This document shows, in pieces, positions 1-10,170 of a DNA stretch of 64,000 bases. The DNA lies in contig NZ_FSRO01000001.1 in assembly GCF_900143275.1 (NCBI RefSeq), forward strand, positions 310,001 to 374,000, in the 5' to 3' direction. The position numbers and the translations under genes were made by a program. The DNA comes from Nitrosomonas cryotolerans ATCC 49181. Lineage in GTDB: Bacteria; Pseudomonadota; Gammaproteobacteria; Burkholderiales; Nitrosomonadaceae. The notes beneath the pieces were generated by a model. That model saw only the letters and a program-made list of their open reading frames with translations, did no database searches and was not told the origin of the DNA. Position 1 is the first letter of the stretch, and every line of letters begins with the position of its first letter.

Positions 1-2691
1 TTTTATAAAAATACTTTCCGTCTGTGGGTTATCAATTTTTACCAAGCTAGTTTCAGAAGTGATGAATACGAATCGTAAATCATCTTCTAATGAGCTAAGT
101 AGCGTGTAATTTTCATTATGGGCGTGAATTTCTACAGTCGCAGCGAGTGATGAGCCGATTTCTCCTTTGGTACGAGAGTCCTCAAGTTTTTTCTGTACCT
201 GAGAACGCAATACTCGGAGTTGAGTCCAGCGCTGTATCAGTATGGAAGCATCAGGCTGTGAAGGGAATTCATGCCAAGTATGTAATAACACACTGCCATC
301 AGTATCGCCAGTTAGATGTTCCCATGCTTCCTCGGCAGTAAAGCTTAGGATCGGTGCAAACAAACGTATGAGACTGTGGGCAATGTGATGGAGCGCATTT
401 TGCGCTGAACGGCGGGGAATTCCCTGAGCGGCCGTGGTATATAAGCGATCTTTGAGAATATCCAGATAAAATCCACCTAAATCTTCTGAGCAGAAATTAT
501 GCAGTTTATGTACTGCCTGATGAAATTCATAGCGATCATAAGTTTGAGTGAGATCTTCCTGAAGTACTTTAGTCGCTGCGAGCATGTAGCGGTCAATTTC
601 AAGCCAGTTTTCTATTGCTAGCGCATCAGTTTGAGGCTCAAAGTCAGCTAGATTAGCTAATAGGAAACGCAGCGTATTACGAATGCGTCGGTAACTTTCT
701 ACAACGCGCTTCAGAATTTCTTCAGAAATAAAAAGTTCACCGGAATAATCAGTTGAAGCAACCCATAACCGTAAAATATCTGCTCCAGAGGTATCCATGA
801 TTTTCTGAGGCGCGATCACATTTCCCTTGGATTTGCTCATCTTGCGGCCGTTACCATCTACGACGAAACCGTGTGTAAGTAGTGCATCATAAGGCGCACG
901 ACCATCAATAGCACAACCCGTGAGGAGTGAGGACTGGAACCAGCCTCGATGCTGATCTGAGCCTTCTAAGTAAAGATCGGCTGGATGCTTGAGCAGTGAA
1001 TTCTGTTTGAGTACGGTTGCATGAGTAGTGCCAGAATCAAACCATACATCTAACGTATCGGTTAGTTTTCTATAATTCTCCGCCTCTTCGCCTAATAGCT
1101 CTGTCGCATCAAGAGAAAACCATGCTTCGATTCCGTGCTGTTCGACTTTTTGTGCGACTTGTTCAAGTAACTGGAGCGTCTGTGGATGGAGCGCCTGTGT
1201 TTCTTTGTGTATAAAAAACACCATAGGGACGCCCCAGTTACGTTGACGCGAAACGCACCAATCAGGCCGATTTCTAATCATTGATTCTAATCGTGCTTTC
1301 CCCCATGCAGGATAGAATGCGGTCGCATCCACTGCATCCATAGCAAGTTGACGTAATGTCTTTGCTTGCTGTAGCGCATCTGTTCCATGCTGCTGATTCA
1401 TGCCAATAAACCATTGTGGTGTCGAACGAAAAATAATGGGTGTTTTATGTCGCCAGCAGTGTGGGTAGCTATGCTCTATTTTTTCCAGATGCAGCAGGTG
1501 CTCGCCTGTTCGTAATGCATCAATGATGACATCGTTAGCTTTCCATACAAACAAATCGCCCACTAAAGGTGTGCTGGCGCTGAATTTACCATTACCCTCT
1601 ACCGGACTGTCACTGGGTAAATGGTATTGTTGGCCAATAAAATAGTCATCTAAGCCATGAGCTGGTGCAGTGTGTACTAATCCGGTTCCTGCCTCCAAAG
1701 TGACATGCTCGCCACATATTATTTTTACGCCACGTTCTTCAAGAGGATGCTTTAGTGGAATATTTTCTAATGCGTTACCTTTGCAAGTGGCAAGCGTCTG
1801 GCCAGTTAAGCCATAGCGCGTTAAGCATACCTGTTCGAGTTCAGCAGCCAGTATCAGCAAACCGCGAGGCGTTTGTATCAGTGAATAATCGAAATCAGGA
1901 TGAATACTGACTGCTTGGTTAGCGGGCAGTGTCCATGGAGTGGTTGTCCAGATAACAGCGTAAATCTTCGTGTTGATTGGTAAAGATAAACCAAATATGT
2001 TGGCCAGTTGTTGGGTAATGGGTTGGGTATCGACAGATACGTTTGAATAGCCGACCTCGAAGCCAACATCAATTGCCGGCGAGGTTTTATCTTCATATTC
2101 GACCTCCGCTTCGGCGAGAGCGGAGCTGCAATCTATACACCAGTTAACTGGCTTTTGCCCTAGATAGAGATAACCATTCTCATAAATTTTCCCAAGTGTG
2201 CGGATAATGCTTGCTTCAGTCTGGAAATGCATAGTGAGATAGGCATTTTCCCAATCACCCAATACGCCTAAGCGCATGAAATCCAGCTTCTGTCGTTCAA
2301 CCTGTTCTTGTGCATAAGAACGGCAAAGTTCACGCACTTTATTTGGAGGCAAATGCTTGCCCTGTTTTTTTTCAATTTGATGTTCGATAGGCAAGCCATG
2401 ACAATCCCAGCCGGGTACATAAGGTGCATCAAAGCCGGCTAATGTTTTACTCTTGACAATGATATCTTTAAGAATTTTGTTGACTGCATGACCAATATGA
2501 ATATCGCCGTTGGCATAAGGAGGGCCATCATGCAATATGAATTTAGGGCGGCCCTTACAGACTGTGCGAATTTTTTGGTATATATTTCTCTCTTGCCAGG
2601 CCTTGAGCATAGTAGGCTCCCGCTGCGCAAGATTGCCGCGCATGGGAAAAGAGGTGTCAAGCAGATTAAGGGTTTTCTTATAGTCAGTCAT
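1..2691 (-). CDS. ileS: Isoleucyl-tRNA synthetase (C-terminal end cut by window edge)
   Basis: Class I aminoacyl-tRNA synthetase that charges tRNA-Ile and edits mischarged valine in the cytoplasm. The minus-strand frame beginning at the ATG at 2691 is open without a stop to base 1, giving 897 codons of a family usually about 930-940 long; only the C-terminal zinc-binding tail should be missing. I translated it directly. It carries the HIGH-type signature ([12 protein letters not shown]) near residue 60, the WDCHGLPIE motif, the editing-domain stretch ending [12 protein letters not shown], and the class I KMSKS loop ([12 protein letters not shown]) near residue 617, followed by the anticodon-binding helical domain. 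It lies 54 bp downstream of ribF on the same strand, the usual ribF-ileS order, so the two are probably co-transcribed. The identification is firm; only the end is unseen. Confidence 0.97.
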   Translation of the reverse strand, partial: MTDYKKTLNLLDTSFPMRGNLAQREPTMLKAWQERNIYQKIRTVCKGRPKFILHDGPPYANGDIHIGHAVNKILKDIIVKSKTLAGFDAPYVPGWDCHGLPIEHQIEKKQGKHLPPNKVRELCRSYAQEQVERQKLDFMRLGVLGDWENAYLTMHFQTEASIIRTLGKIYENGYLYLGQKPVNWCIDCSSALAEAEVEYEDKTSPAIDVGFEVGYSNVSVDTQPITQQLANIFGLSLPINTKIYAVIWTTTPWTLPANQAVSIHPDFDYSLIQTPRGLLILAAELEQVCLTRYGLTGQTLATCKGNALENIPLKHPLEERGVKIICGEHVTLEAGTGLVHTAPAHGLDDYFIGQQYHLPSDSPVEGNGKFSASTPLVGDLFVWKANDVIIDALRTGEHLLHLEKIEHSYPHCWRHKTPIIFRSTPQWFIGMNQQHGTDALQQAKTLRQLAMDAVDATAFYPAWGKARLESMIRNRPDWCVSRQRNWGVPMVFFIHKETQALHPQTLQLLEQVAQKVEQHGIEAWFSLDATELLGEEAENYRKLTDTLDVWFDSGTTHATVLKQNSLLKHPADLYLEGSDQHRGWFQSSLLTGCAIDGRAPYDALLTHGFVVDGNGRKMSKSKGNVIAPQKIMDTSGADILRLWVASTDYSGELFISEEILKRVVESYRRIRNTLRFLLANLADFEPQTDALAIENWLEIDRYMLAATKVLQEDLTQTYDRYEFHQAVHKLHNFCSEDLGGFYLDILKDRLYTTAAQGIPRRSAQNALHHIAHSLIRLFAPILSFTAEEAWEHLTGDTDGSVLLHTWHEFPSQPDASILIQRWTQLRVLRSQVQKKLEDSRTKGEIGSSLAATVEIHAHNENYTLLSSLEDDLRFVFITSETSLVKIDNPQTESIFIK

Positions 2692-2745
2692 GAAATATAA
2701 AATTGAATTATGATATTAAAGCACAGCGTGCTTATTTAAGCCATT

Positions 2746-3702
2746 TTAAGCCATTTTTAAGGAATAAGCGGTCAGAAAATAATTTCTTGCACTTTCTATA
2801 TCCTTTGCAATTTGTTTAGAGAGCTCTGCCAAATTAGGGTACTTTTCTTCGTCGCGGAGTTTATGTAGAAAATCGACGCGCAGATGATGACCATAGATAT
2901 TCTGGCTAAAATCCAGTAAGTGAATTTCCAGTATTGGTTTACCGTTATCATGCGTAGTGGGTCTGACCCCCAAACTTGCTACACCAGGAATAATTGTTGG
3001 CAGTGATGATTTAATTGCGCCATGTACTTCCACTACAAAAATTCCGGATAGCGGTGGTCGATTATGTTTTAATTGAATATTGGCAGTAGGAAACCCAAGT
3101 TTCTTGCCTAACTTATCGCCATCTACCACGCGTCCACTAATGCTGTAAGGTCTTCCCAATAAGTGTTTGGCCAGTCTTAAATTGTCAGCTGCTAGCGCCT
3201 GTCTTATTCGAGTGCTTGAGACGCGTTGATTATCTATGATAAACCCGGGCATTTCTTCTACTTCAAACTCATATTGAGAAGAATAAGCTTGTAACATGGA
3301 GAAATTACCAGCTCGTCGTGCACCAAAACGAAAATCGTCTCCGACTAATAACCAGCGTACAGATAGCTCCCTTTTTAGAATGCGAATAATGAATTCTTCA
3401 GCACAGATCTTTGCGAAATCATAGTTAAAACGATATACTTGAACCCGATCCACTTTCGATTGAGCTAGTAACTCCAGTTTTTCCCTCAAGCTAGTTAATC
3501 GTGTGGGTGCTTGATCTGGCGCGAAAAATTCGCGTGGATGTGGTTCAAAAGTCATGACACAAGCAGTAAGTTCCAGTCTTTTTGCTGCATCTTTCAGACG
3601 GGCAAGCATAGCTTGGTGCCCTAGATGCACACCATCAAAATTTCCAATTGTAAGTGCGACAGGTGTTTTAGCATGCGCGGAAGTGCTTCTCCAAACTTGC
3701 AT
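2746..3702 (-). CDS. ribF: Bifunctional riboflavin kinase / FAD synthetase
   Basis: Phosphorylates riboflavin to FMN and adenylylates FMN to FAD. The 318 residues match the full family length. The N-terminal FAD synthetase domain has the nucleotidyltransferase signature GNFDGVHLGHQ (about residues 21-31) and the SSTRIRQAL motif near residue 160. The C-terminal riboflavin kinase domain has the GKKLGFPTANI motif near residue 200 and a C-terminal LRDEEKYPN-type segment. It is the upstream partner of ileS. Its start codon lies 12 bp from an 18-bp perfect palindrome in the gap shared with the divergent methyltransferase gene. No strong ribosome binding site is visible before the ATG, so the start is chosen by family length. 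Confidence 0.95.
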   Translation of the reverse strand: MQVWRSTSAHAKTPVALTIGNFDGVHLGHQAMLARLKDAAKRLELTACVMTFEPHPREFFAPDQAPTRLTSLREKLELLAQSKVDRVQVYRFNYDFAKICAEEFIIRILKRELSVRWLLVGDDFRFGARRAGNFSMLQAYSSQYEFEVEEMPGFIIDNQRVSSTRIRQALAADNLRLAKHLLGRPYSISGRVVDGDKLGKKLGFPTANIQLKHNRPPLSGIFVVEVHGAIKSSLPTIIPGVASLGVRPTTHDNGKPILEIHLLDFSQNIYGHHLRVDFLHKLRDEEKYPNLAELSKQIAKDIESARNYFLTAYSLKMA

Positions 3703-3713
3703 GTGCAGGATAC

Positions 3714-3731
3714 CTAAAATTGCAATTTTAG
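3714..3731. promoter_or_regulatory. 18-bp perfect palindrome between ribF and the betaine methyltransferase genes
   Basis: CTAAAATTGCAATTTTAG reads identically on both strands. It sits in the 149-bp gap between two divergently transcribed genes, 12 bp before ribF and 120 bp before the methyltransferase operon. A perfect palindrome with no loop suits a homodimeric regulator better than a terminator. That it is an operator is inference; no known regulator consensus was recognised. Confidence 0.3.
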
Positions 3732-3851
3732 CTTGTTTAAGGCAAGCAGGTCTAGGTTGATACCAAGTTATTACGCATGCTGATGCTATTTTGGCGTCTT
3801 ATGCCGTCGCTTTGGCGGTAGTAAAACTACACTAACAGCCACGGAGAATTT

Positions 3852-4676
3852 ATGGTTACATCATCAAATAAAACAAAACAAAATTACGGGCCTGATCCAG
3901 TCTCTGTCCGCGCAACGGATCAATATCGAGCGGAATATGTTCATGCGTTTGTGCAGAAATGGGATTCATTGATTGATTGGGATGCACGTATTGAATCAGA
4001 GGGCTCATTTTTTATCGATAAGCTTAGGGAAAGAGGCACACGACAAGTGCTTGATGTTGCTACAGGAACTGGATTTCATTCGGTGCGATTACTTGAGGCA
4101 GGATTTGAAGTAGTGAGTGCGGATGGCAGTGCAGAAATGCTGGCTAGAGCTTTTTCCAATGCGCGTTCTCGCGGCCATTTGCTTCGTACGGTACAAGCTG
4201 ATTGGCGTTGGCTTAATCGTGATGTACACCAGAAATTTGATGCGATCATTTGTCTTGGTAATTCATTTACGCATTTGTTTAGCGAGAATGATCGCCGTAA
4301 GGCGCTTGCCGAATTTTATGCGGCGTTACGTCATAATGGCATTTTAGTGCTTGATCAGAGAAATTATGATGCTCTATTAGATCATGGCTTCTCAAGTAAA
4401 CATATTTACTATTATTGTGGCAATGATGTTTCGGTGAAACCGGTGCATGTGGATGATGGGCTGGCGCGATTTGAATATCGTTTTTCTGATAATGACGTAT
4501 ATCATTTAAATATGTTTCCGCTTAGAAATTCTTACACTACCCGCCTAATGCGTGAAGTAGGATTTCAGCGTATTGAGACTTTTGGTGATTTCCAGGAAAC
4601 ACGCCGTGAGAATGACCCTGATTTTTTTGTCCATATTGCTGAAAAAGCCTATGTACGATCAGAGGGTGATTTATGA
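3852..4676 (+). CDS. gsmt: Glycine/sarcosine N-methyltransferase
   Basis: Predicted to methylate glycine to sarcosine and then to dimethylglycine with S-adenosylmethionine, the first half of de novo glycine betaine synthesis. The 274 residues match the length of the halophile enzymes (about 265-275). The Rossmann SAM-binding motif I, VLDVATGTGFHSVRLLEAGF, lies near residues 66-85, followed by an acidic loop (VSADGSAEMLARA) and a conserved DAIICLGNSFTHL segment. The ATG is preceded by GGAG. The 3' end overlaps the next methyltransferase by four bases (ATGA), implying translational coupling. The pairing of two SAM methyltransferases of these sizes is the main support for the substrate; a generic methyltransferase is the alternative. 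Confidence 0.82.
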   Translation: MVTSSNKTKQNYGPDPVSVRATDQYRAEYVHAFVQKWDSLIDWDARIESEGSFFIDKLRERGTRQVLDVATGTGFHSVRLLEAGFEVVSADGSAEMLARAFSNARSRGHLLRTVQADWRWLNRDVHQKFDAIICLGNSFTHLFSENDRRKALAEFYAALRHNGILVLDQRNYDALLDHGFSSKHIYYYCGNDVSVKPVHVDDGLARFEYRFSDNDVYHLNMFPLRNSYTTRLMREVGFQRIETFGDFQETRRENDPDFFVHIAEKAYVRSEGDL

Positions 4677-5536
4677 CAGCTGCTTCTGAAGAAACACGGT
4701 CTACTGCTGTTGAAACTGCCCGTGATTATTACAATAGTAAGGATGCCGATTACTTCTATAGCCAAATATGGGGTGGAGAGGATATTCATATTGGGCTGTA
4801 TGAGGCCGTTGATGAGGCAATTAATGAAGCGAGTCAGCGCACTGTAGTCACTATGGCCGGGCGCCTGTCCGGGCTTGATGCAGATTGTCATGTTCTTGAT
4901 ATCGGTTCTGGCTATTGTGGCGCGGCACGATATCTTGCGAAAACTTATGGTATTCGTGTAACGGGACTGAATCTGAGTGAGGTGGAAAATAAGAAAGCGC
5001 GTGAACACAATATATCAGCTGGCTTGTCATCTTATATTGAAGTGTGCGATGGCAGTTTTGAAACGATGCCATTTGAAAGTGCTTCCTCATCTCATAATGG
5101 TTTCGATATAGTATGGTCACAAGATGCAATACTGCACAGCGGTAATCGTCAGCAGGTATTTGCAGAGACATATCGGGTATTAAAATCGGGTGGTTACTTT
5201 ATATTTACCGATCCAATGCAAGCGGATGATTGTCCGGAAGGCGTATTGCAACCCATTCTTGATCGCATTCATTTGAGTTCTCTTGGCTCACCGAATTATT
5301 ATTGTACTATCGCAAAGGCATTGGGATTTGAGGTGCTTGATTTTGATGATCAGACGAATCAATTGGTTAATCATTACCAGCGAGTACTGGAAGAAACCGA
5401 AGCACGTGCGGCTGAGCTAGAGGGAAAAGTCAGCGCAAATTATGTCGAACGAATGAAAGCGGGATTAAGGTACTGGATAACCGGTGGTAAGGCAGGATAT
5501 TTAGCATGGGGGATCTTCCTATTACGGAAACCTTAA
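4673..5536 (+). CDS. sdmt: Sarcosine/dimethylglycine N-methyltransferase
   Basis: Predicted to complete betaine synthesis by methylating sarcosine and dimethylglycine to glycine betaine, a cytoplasmic compatible solute. The 287 residues match the family (about 275-285). SAM-binding motif I is VLDIGSGYCGAARYLAKTYG near residue 75, and it is followed by the family-typical VTGLNLSEVENKKARE segment; IVWSQDAILHS and the YFIFTDPMQADD stretch lie downstream. It begins inside the last codons of the preceding gene, so the pair is one operon. The convergent moeB-like gene follows after a 297-bp gap that holds one copy of the dispersed 89-bp repeat. No betaine transporter or osmotic regulator lies next to it. 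Confidence 0.85.
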   Translation: MTAASEETRSTAVETARDYYNSKDADYFYSQIWGGEDIHIGLYEAVDEAINEASQRTVVTMAGRLSGLDADCHVLDIGSGYCGAARYLAKTYGIRVTGLNLSEVENKKAREHNISAGLSSYIEVCDGSFETMPFESASSSHNGFDIVWSQDAILHSGNRQQVFAETYRVLKSGGYFIFTDPMQADDCPEGVLQPILDRIHLSSLGSPNYYCTIAKALGFEVLDFDDQTNQLVNHYQRVLEETEARAAELEGKVSANYVERMKAGLRYWITGGKAGYLAWGIFLLRKP

Positions 5537-5651
5537 TGCTAAACACGGTATGATTTCTCGAATATACTATGCTTGTGGTTTGCTATTATTGGCCAGATTC
5601 TTAATAGTCGATCTTTTGGATTAACTAATACCAGACTGTTTTAGTTATGTT

Positions 5652-5739
5652 GAGACCTTTGCAAAATCCCAATAGTTGAAAATTAACCATTTGTAATCAA
5701 TAGCTTAAAACTTATGGCGAGGGCTTTTGCAAAAGTCTG
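5652..5739 (+). repeat. Dispersed ~89-bp inverted-terminus repeat, copy A
   Basis: One of at least seven copies in the window. It starts GAGACCTTTGCAAAA and ends with the inverted TTTTGCAAAAGTCT; the interior is AT-rich with the conserved CAATAGTTGAAAA and GGCGAGGGC words. This copy lies between two convergent genes and is one base shorter than the 89-bp standard (one A fewer). No direct repeat flanks it. Confidence 0.85.
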
Positions 5740-5833
5740 GATAATTCATCATACAGTCGAATGATGACGAGAAAAGCATTGAAAGGTGCCTTATTTGACT
5801 AATGCAATATATATTAATCGCCAATCCAAAAAG

Positions 5834-6607
5834 TTACTTGATGTGAATTGCTGCTGACTCAGAAATGCGACATACGATACAGGCAGGGTCTTTGTGTAAT
5901 TTAATGGATCGCCATTGCATTGTTAGACCGTTGAGTAACTGTAAGCGACCGTTTAAAGTTTCACCTATATCTAGCAATATTTTAAGTGTTTCTGCTGCTT
6001 GCGTACATCCTATGATGCCCGCTAGTGGAGAAAACACACCCATGACTGCACAATGCATGTCTTCATTGTCTCCATCTAGTGGGAATAGGCAGTGGTAACA
6101 GGGACTCTCGTTGCGGCGCAGATCAAATACAGTAACTTGCCCATCAAAACGAATAACCGCGCCTGATACCAGCGGTTTTTTATGCAAGACGCAAGCTTTG
6201 TTTATGTTATGGCGCGTAGCAAAGTTATCGCTTGCATCAATTACCACATCTGTTTCAGCTACCAGTTGGAGTAATTGATCTTCATTGACGTGCTCCTGTA
6301 GTGTCACGATATCAATCTCTGGATTAATCCCTGTCAGTGTACGCTTTACAGAATAGGCTTTAGACAATCCGATAGAATGCGTATTATGGACGATTTGCCG
6401 CTGTAAATTGGTAAGATCAACCTTATCGCCATCACAAATAACGAGCTTGCCAATACCGCTAGCTGCAAGATACAGTGCCGCAGGCGAGCCTAGTCCTCCA
6501 GCACCAATAATGAGTACACGTGAGCGGATGAGCGTCTCCTGCCCCGCTATATCAATTTGTGGCAGCAGGATATGACGACTATATCGCAGTAGCTGATTGT
6601 CATTCAC
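5834..6607 (-). CDS. moeB: MoeB/ThiF/HesA-family sulfur-carrier adenylyltransferase
   Basis: E1-like enzyme that adenylates the C-terminal glycine of a sulfur-carrier protein (MoaD or ThiS type) for molybdopterin or thiamine synthesis. The 257 residues fit MoeB/ThiF without a fused rhodanese domain. Visible features are the ATP-binding loop IIGAGGLGSPAALYLA (about 33-48), the DGDKVDLTNLQRQ segment, and two CXXC zinc pairs (CYHC near 172 and CIVC near 245). It is the last gene of a minus-strand run gpmA-envC-ctpA-moeB, 43 bp after the protease gene, an arrangement common in betaproteobacteria. Whether MoaD or ThiS is the partner cannot be told from sequence. Confidence 0.88.
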   Translation of the reverse strand: MNDNQLLRYSRHILLPQIDIAGQETLIRSRVLIIGAGGLGSPAALYLAASGIGKLVICDGDKVDLTNLQRQIVHNTHSIGLSKAYSVKRTLTGINPEIDIVTLQEHVNEDQLLQLVAETDVVIDASDNFATRHNINKACVLHKKPLVSGAVIRFDGQVTVFDLRRNESPCYHCLFPLDGDNEDMHCAVMGVFSPLAGIIGCTQAAETLKILLDIGETLNGRLQLLNGLTMQWRSIKLHKDPACIVCRISESAAIHIK

Positions 6608-6650
6608 AACCCCTCTGCTCCGATCATGAATTCTTGTTTCTAGCTATGAT

Positions 6651-8087
6651 TTAACCGTCTGTTTCAATAGTATTATGATCAAGTTTTTCGATGATATTTT
6701 TGAGGTAATTCATTGCTTGAATTAAGAGTAAATCATCGCTGGAGCCAAATTCAACTGGAGAATTATTTTTTTTGTCTTTGTCTTTGTCTTGATCTTGATT
6801 ATTCTCGGGTTGTTTTACGGATTCTTGTTCTATTTCATGAGCTCTTGTTATCAGTTCTGCTTCCTTGGCTTTCCCATTAGATAAATGACGATTCAGGTCA
6901 ACTTCTCGTAATCGTTTATCATCTCTTTCTGATTCATCCGCAATATCAGGTGTAATACCCATGGCCTGGATAGATTGCCCATTGGGGGTGTAATAACGTG
7001 CCGTAGTTAATTTGATAGCGGTATCGTTACCTAAAGGTAAAATAGTTTGCACTGATCCCTTACCAAAAGTCTGCGATCCCATTACGATGGAACGTTTATG
7101 GTCTTGTAAGGCCCCTGCAACAATTTCTGAAGCCGATGCAGAGCCACCGTTAACGAGTGTAATCATTGGTACGGTTTTAGTTCCAGCAGGTAATCCTTCA
7201 AGATAGTCTTGTCTTGTCCCGCGTAAATATGATTCCGGATTAGCATGAAGTTTCATTTGTGCATCCGCAGTCCGGCCTTCAGTATAGACAACCAGCGCAT
7301 TGTTTGGCAGAAATGCTGCCGATACAGCTACTGCACCATTTAGCAATCCACCGGGATCATTGCGTAAATCTAATATCAAACCTTTCATGGGAATTGAGCT
7401 TTCTTTGAATAATTTTTTCAAAGCCTGGGCTAGATTTTCACCGGTTTGCTCCTGAAATTGAGTGATGCGAACATAGGCATAGCCTGGTTCGATTAGCTTG
7501 GATTTAACACTCTGTATTTTTATAATGTCTCGTATTAATGTAAAAATTAATGGCTCAGTTTCACCCTCTCGTACTACAGTAATCGTAATGGGTGTTTTGG
7601 GTTTTCCGCGCATACGTTTGATTGCTTCATTCAATGTCATGCCTTTAACAGCGGTATCATCCAGTTTGATAATAAGATCGCCTGTTTTAATACCCGCGTG
7701 AAATGCCGGGGTATCTTCGATAGGTGAAATCACTTTAACTAACCCATCTTCCATACTGACTTGGATGCCCAGTCCACCGAATTCACCTTGTGTTCCTATT
7801 TGTAACTCTTTGTAGTCATCCTTATCGAGATAGGCAGAATGTGGATCCAGTCCAACTAACATTCCATTAATAGCTTCAGTAATGAGTTTTTTATCCTCTA
7901 CCTGTTCAACATAATCACTTTTGATGCGCCCAAATACTTGCGAGAATGTGCGTAATTCTTCGATCGGCAGTGGATGCAATACTTCCTTCGTTTCTTTATT
8001 AGCTACGGCAGAGAAATTCAAGCTGAGCATTATGCCAGTGATGGCACCAATAAGAATTAAACCGGTTTTTTTAACTATGTCACGCAT
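6651..8087 (-). CDS. ctpA: Carboxyl-terminal processing protease (S41 family)
   Basis: Periplasmic or membrane-anchored serine protease that trims C-termini of envelope proteins. An N-terminal hydrophobic segment (about residues 6-28) acts as anchor or signal. A PDZ domain (GLGIQVSMEDGLVKVISPIEDTPAFHAGIKTGD) is followed by the S41 domain with the catalytic Ser/Lys pair in GGSASASEIVAGAL and SQTFGKGSVQ. The C-terminal tail is rich in Asp, Lys and Gln. I chose the ATG at 8087 because GGAG lies about ten bases before it. An in-frame ATG at 8147 would add 20 residues and overlap envC but has no such site. Lies between envC and moeB on the same strand. Confidence 0.92.
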   Translation of the reverse strand: MRDIVKKTGLILIGAITGIMLSLNFSAVANKETKEVLHPLPIEELRTFSQVFGRIKSDYVEQVEDKKLITEAINGMLVGLDPHSAYLDKDDYKELQIGTQGEFGGLGIQVSMEDGLVKVISPIEDTPAFHAGIKTGDLIIKLDDTAVKGMTLNEAIKRMRGKPKTPITITVVREGETEPLIFTLIRDIIKIQSVKSKLIEPGYAYVRITQFQEQTGENLAQALKKLFKESSIPMKGLILDLRNDPGGLLNGAVAVSAAFLPNNALVVYTEGRTADAQMKLHANPESYLRGTRQDYLEGLPAGTKTVPMITLVNGGSASASEIVAGALQDHKRSIVMGSQTFGKGSVQTILPLGNDTAIKLTTARYYTPNGQSIQAMGITPDIADESERDDKRLREVDLNRHLSNGKAKEAELITRAHEIEQESVKQPENNQDQDKDKDKKNNSPVEFGSSDDLLLIQAMNYLKNIIEKLDHNTIETDG

Positions 8088-8128
8088 TACGCTATCTCCG
8101 CACTGATCGAATTTTATCGTTAATACTT

Positions 8129-9307
8129 TCATTCTATTTTTATCCATGTCAAAGGATCAAATGGTTTGCCCTTGTGACGTAATTCAAAGTATAAACCGGA
8201 ATCTAGATTGCCGCCGCTGTTTCCTGCTGCTGCAATGATGTCACCACCGCGGATTATGTCACCCACTTGTTTGTATAGTGTTTCATTATTGCCATATAAA
8301 CTCATATAACCGTTACCATGATCTACAATCATCAGATTTCCAAAACCTCGGAGCCAATCCGCAAATACAATTCGCCCATCTGCAATAGCCTTTATATCAT
8401 TACCGCTGGGTGAACGGATAAATAATCCATTCCACGTAATATGCTTACCAGATCGTGGACTACCAAAACGACTGACAAGTTCCCCTCGTACGGGTAAATA
8501 TAAGCGCCCCTTAAGGGATGCAAATGACTGTTTTTCCTTGGAAGTATTCGGAAGCTTATTATTGTACAAAGGGGGGGTGATATTTCGTTTGGCGAGCAGC
8601 TTGTTGATCTGTTCGACTAGATTGGCGATACGTTTTTCGTCATGTTTGAGCTTGTTGATTTCTTGCCGTTGTTGAATAATTTTCTCGGAAATCTGGGAAA
8701 GAACCATCTGACGTTTGGTTTTTTCTTGTGCCAGCTTTTCTGTTTGCTTGGAATACTCAGTTTGGATTGCAGTAAGTTGATCCATTTGTTTGCGACTAGT
8801 CCTGGTGAGTATTTCGAGTTTTTTTTGGTTTATACGTAGGGTACGAATATTTTCTGAGCGTGCCAACGAGAGATGTTTGTAATAATGAATATTACGCGCA
8901 ATCTGATTAGGATCCTGTTGATTGAGTAATAACCTCAGATATTTTTGCTGGCCACCCAGATATTGTTGATATAGTAATTTGTCAAGTTGTTTTTGTGCCA
9001 CATTAATACTGGTTTTAACACGTTTATGCTTTGCCTGTAAACGTTTTAAGTTCACCTCGATTCGTCGTTTCTCGCGTGTTAGTTCAGTAAGTTTACGATT
9101 TGCGTTACTGATAGCACGCTCGGACTCTCGGAGAGCATCGGCTGCCTCCAGCTTTGATTCTTCTTTACGAGATAAGTCCTTTTGTAATACTTGAATACGG
9201 TTACGGAGTTCCCTTAGATTTTCTTTATGATCGGGTGTGGCATAAAGCAGGTGTGACTGCATCAAAATGCAGATCAAGATGAAGATCAAGATCAATTTCA
9301 GTGGCAT
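8129..9307 (-). CDS. envC: EnvC-like murein hydrolase activator (degenerate M23 domain)
   Basis: Periplasmic coiled-coil protein that activates cell-division amidases. From the ATG at 9307 it starts with a clear signal peptide, then a long coiled coil (about residues 25-230) and a C-terminal LytM/M23 domain. In that domain the metal-ligand positions look replaced: the HxGxD-type segment reads WNGLFIRS, HGNGYMSLYGNN lacks the usual C-terminal His, and LYFELRHKG replaces the HxH pair. This fits EnvC/NlpD-type activators, which are not themselves hydrolases. An upstream in-frame ATG at 9382 would add 25 residues that look unlike a signal peptide. A run of seven C on the coding strand (8571-8577) is a possible slippage spot. 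Between gpmA and ctpA on the same strand. Confidence 0.9.
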   Translation of the reverse strand: MPLKLILIFILICILMQSHLLYATPDHKENLRELRNRIQVLQKDLSRKEESKLEAADALRESERAISNANRKLTELTREKRRIEVNLKRLQAKHKRVKTSINVAQKQLDKLLYQQYLGGQQKYLRLLLNQQDPNQIARNIHYYKHLSLARSENIRTLRINQKKLEILTRTSRKQMDQLTAIQTEYSKQTEKLAQEKTKRQMVLSQISEKIIQQRQEINKLKHDEKRIANLVEQINKLLAKRNITPPLYNNKLPNTSKEKQSFASLKGRLYLPVRGELVSRFGSPRSGKHITWNGLFIRSPSGNDIKAIADGRIVFADWLRGFGNLMIVDHGNGYMSLYGNNETLYKQVGDIIRGGDIIAAAGNSGGNLDSGLYFELRHKGKPFDPLTWIKIE

Positions 9308-9420
9308 ACAGCATAAAAGATAGAGGCGATCGGGCTCGCCTGATCCCGGATACAGCTTTATCAAGTGAGAACATTTGACCATTGATGGACTATACGATCT
9401 CGTATGATATGAAATTAATA

Positions 9421-10170
9421 TTATATTTTTGATTTACCTTGATTCGTCATTGCCTGCATTGCTTCCTGGATTTCTAGCGGGTTTCCGAGATAATAGTTTC
9501 GTATCGGTTTTAAGTGATCATCTAGCTCGTACACTAATGGTACACCTGTTGGAATATTGCAGTTTAGAATTTCTTGGTCAGGAATGCCGTCCAGATACTT
9601 AACAAGCGCTCTTAATGAATTCCCGTGAGCGGTGATAATAACGCGACTTCCTGATTGGACCTGAGGTGCGATAACGTCATTCCAGTATGGAAGAAATCTG
9701 ATGACGGTATCTTTAAGACATTCGGTTAGAGGTATGTCTTGATTAGCAAGTTCCTTATAACGAAGATCATTTCCAGGATAGCGATCATCGTTGATAGTTA
9801 GTGCGGGAGGTTGAATATCATAACTACGTCGCCATACTAAAACCTGTTCGTCACCATATTTGGTTGCCGTTTCAGCTTTATTCAATCCCTGTAGCGCGCC
9901 ATAATGCCGTTCATTTAGCCGCCAGCTTAGATGAACAGGAATCCACATTTGATCCATTTCATCGAGCGTAACCCATAAGGTACGAATAGCCCGCTTCAAT
10001 ACTGAAGTATAAGCTTGATCAAAGATAAAGCCATGTTCCCGCAATAATCGGCCAGCGTTCTGGGCTTCTTTTAAGCCCTTTGGTGTTAAATCAACATCTG
10101 TCCAGCCGGTGAATCGATTTTCTTTGTTCCAGATACTTTCTCCGTGTCGCAGGAGAACGAGTTTTTTCAT
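9421..10170 (-). CDS. gpmA: 2,3-bisphosphoglycerate-dependent phosphoglycerate mutase
   Basis: Interconverts 2- and 3-phosphoglycerate in glycolysis and gluconeogenesis. The 249 residues match the dPGM family exactly. The phosphohistidine motif [17 protein letters not shown] is at the N-terminus (His about residue 9), [15 protein letters not shown] follows near residue 87, and the second catalytic His is in [15 protein letters not shown] near 183. First gene of the gpmA-envC-ctpA-moeB run, and divergent from the rhodanese-grxC-secB-gpsA operon across a 348-bp gap. Confidence 0.97.
   Translation of the reverse strand: MKKLVLLRHGESIWNKENRFTGWTDVDLTPKGLKEAQNAGRLLREHGFIFDQAYTSVLKRAIRTLWVTLDEMDQMWIPVHLSWRLNERHYGALQGLNKAETATKYGDEQVLVWRRSYDIQPPALTINDDRYPGNDLRYKELANQDIPLTECLKDTVIRFLPYWNDVIAPQVQSGSRVIITAHGNSLRALVKYLDGIPDQEILNCNIPTGVPLVYELDDHLKPIRNYYLGNPLEIQEAMQAMTNQGKSKI

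Noticed and set aside
8129..9307. Loss of zinc ligands in the EnvC M23 domain as an inactivating mutation
   Set aside because: Degenerate LytM sites are the norm for EnvC-type amidase activators.
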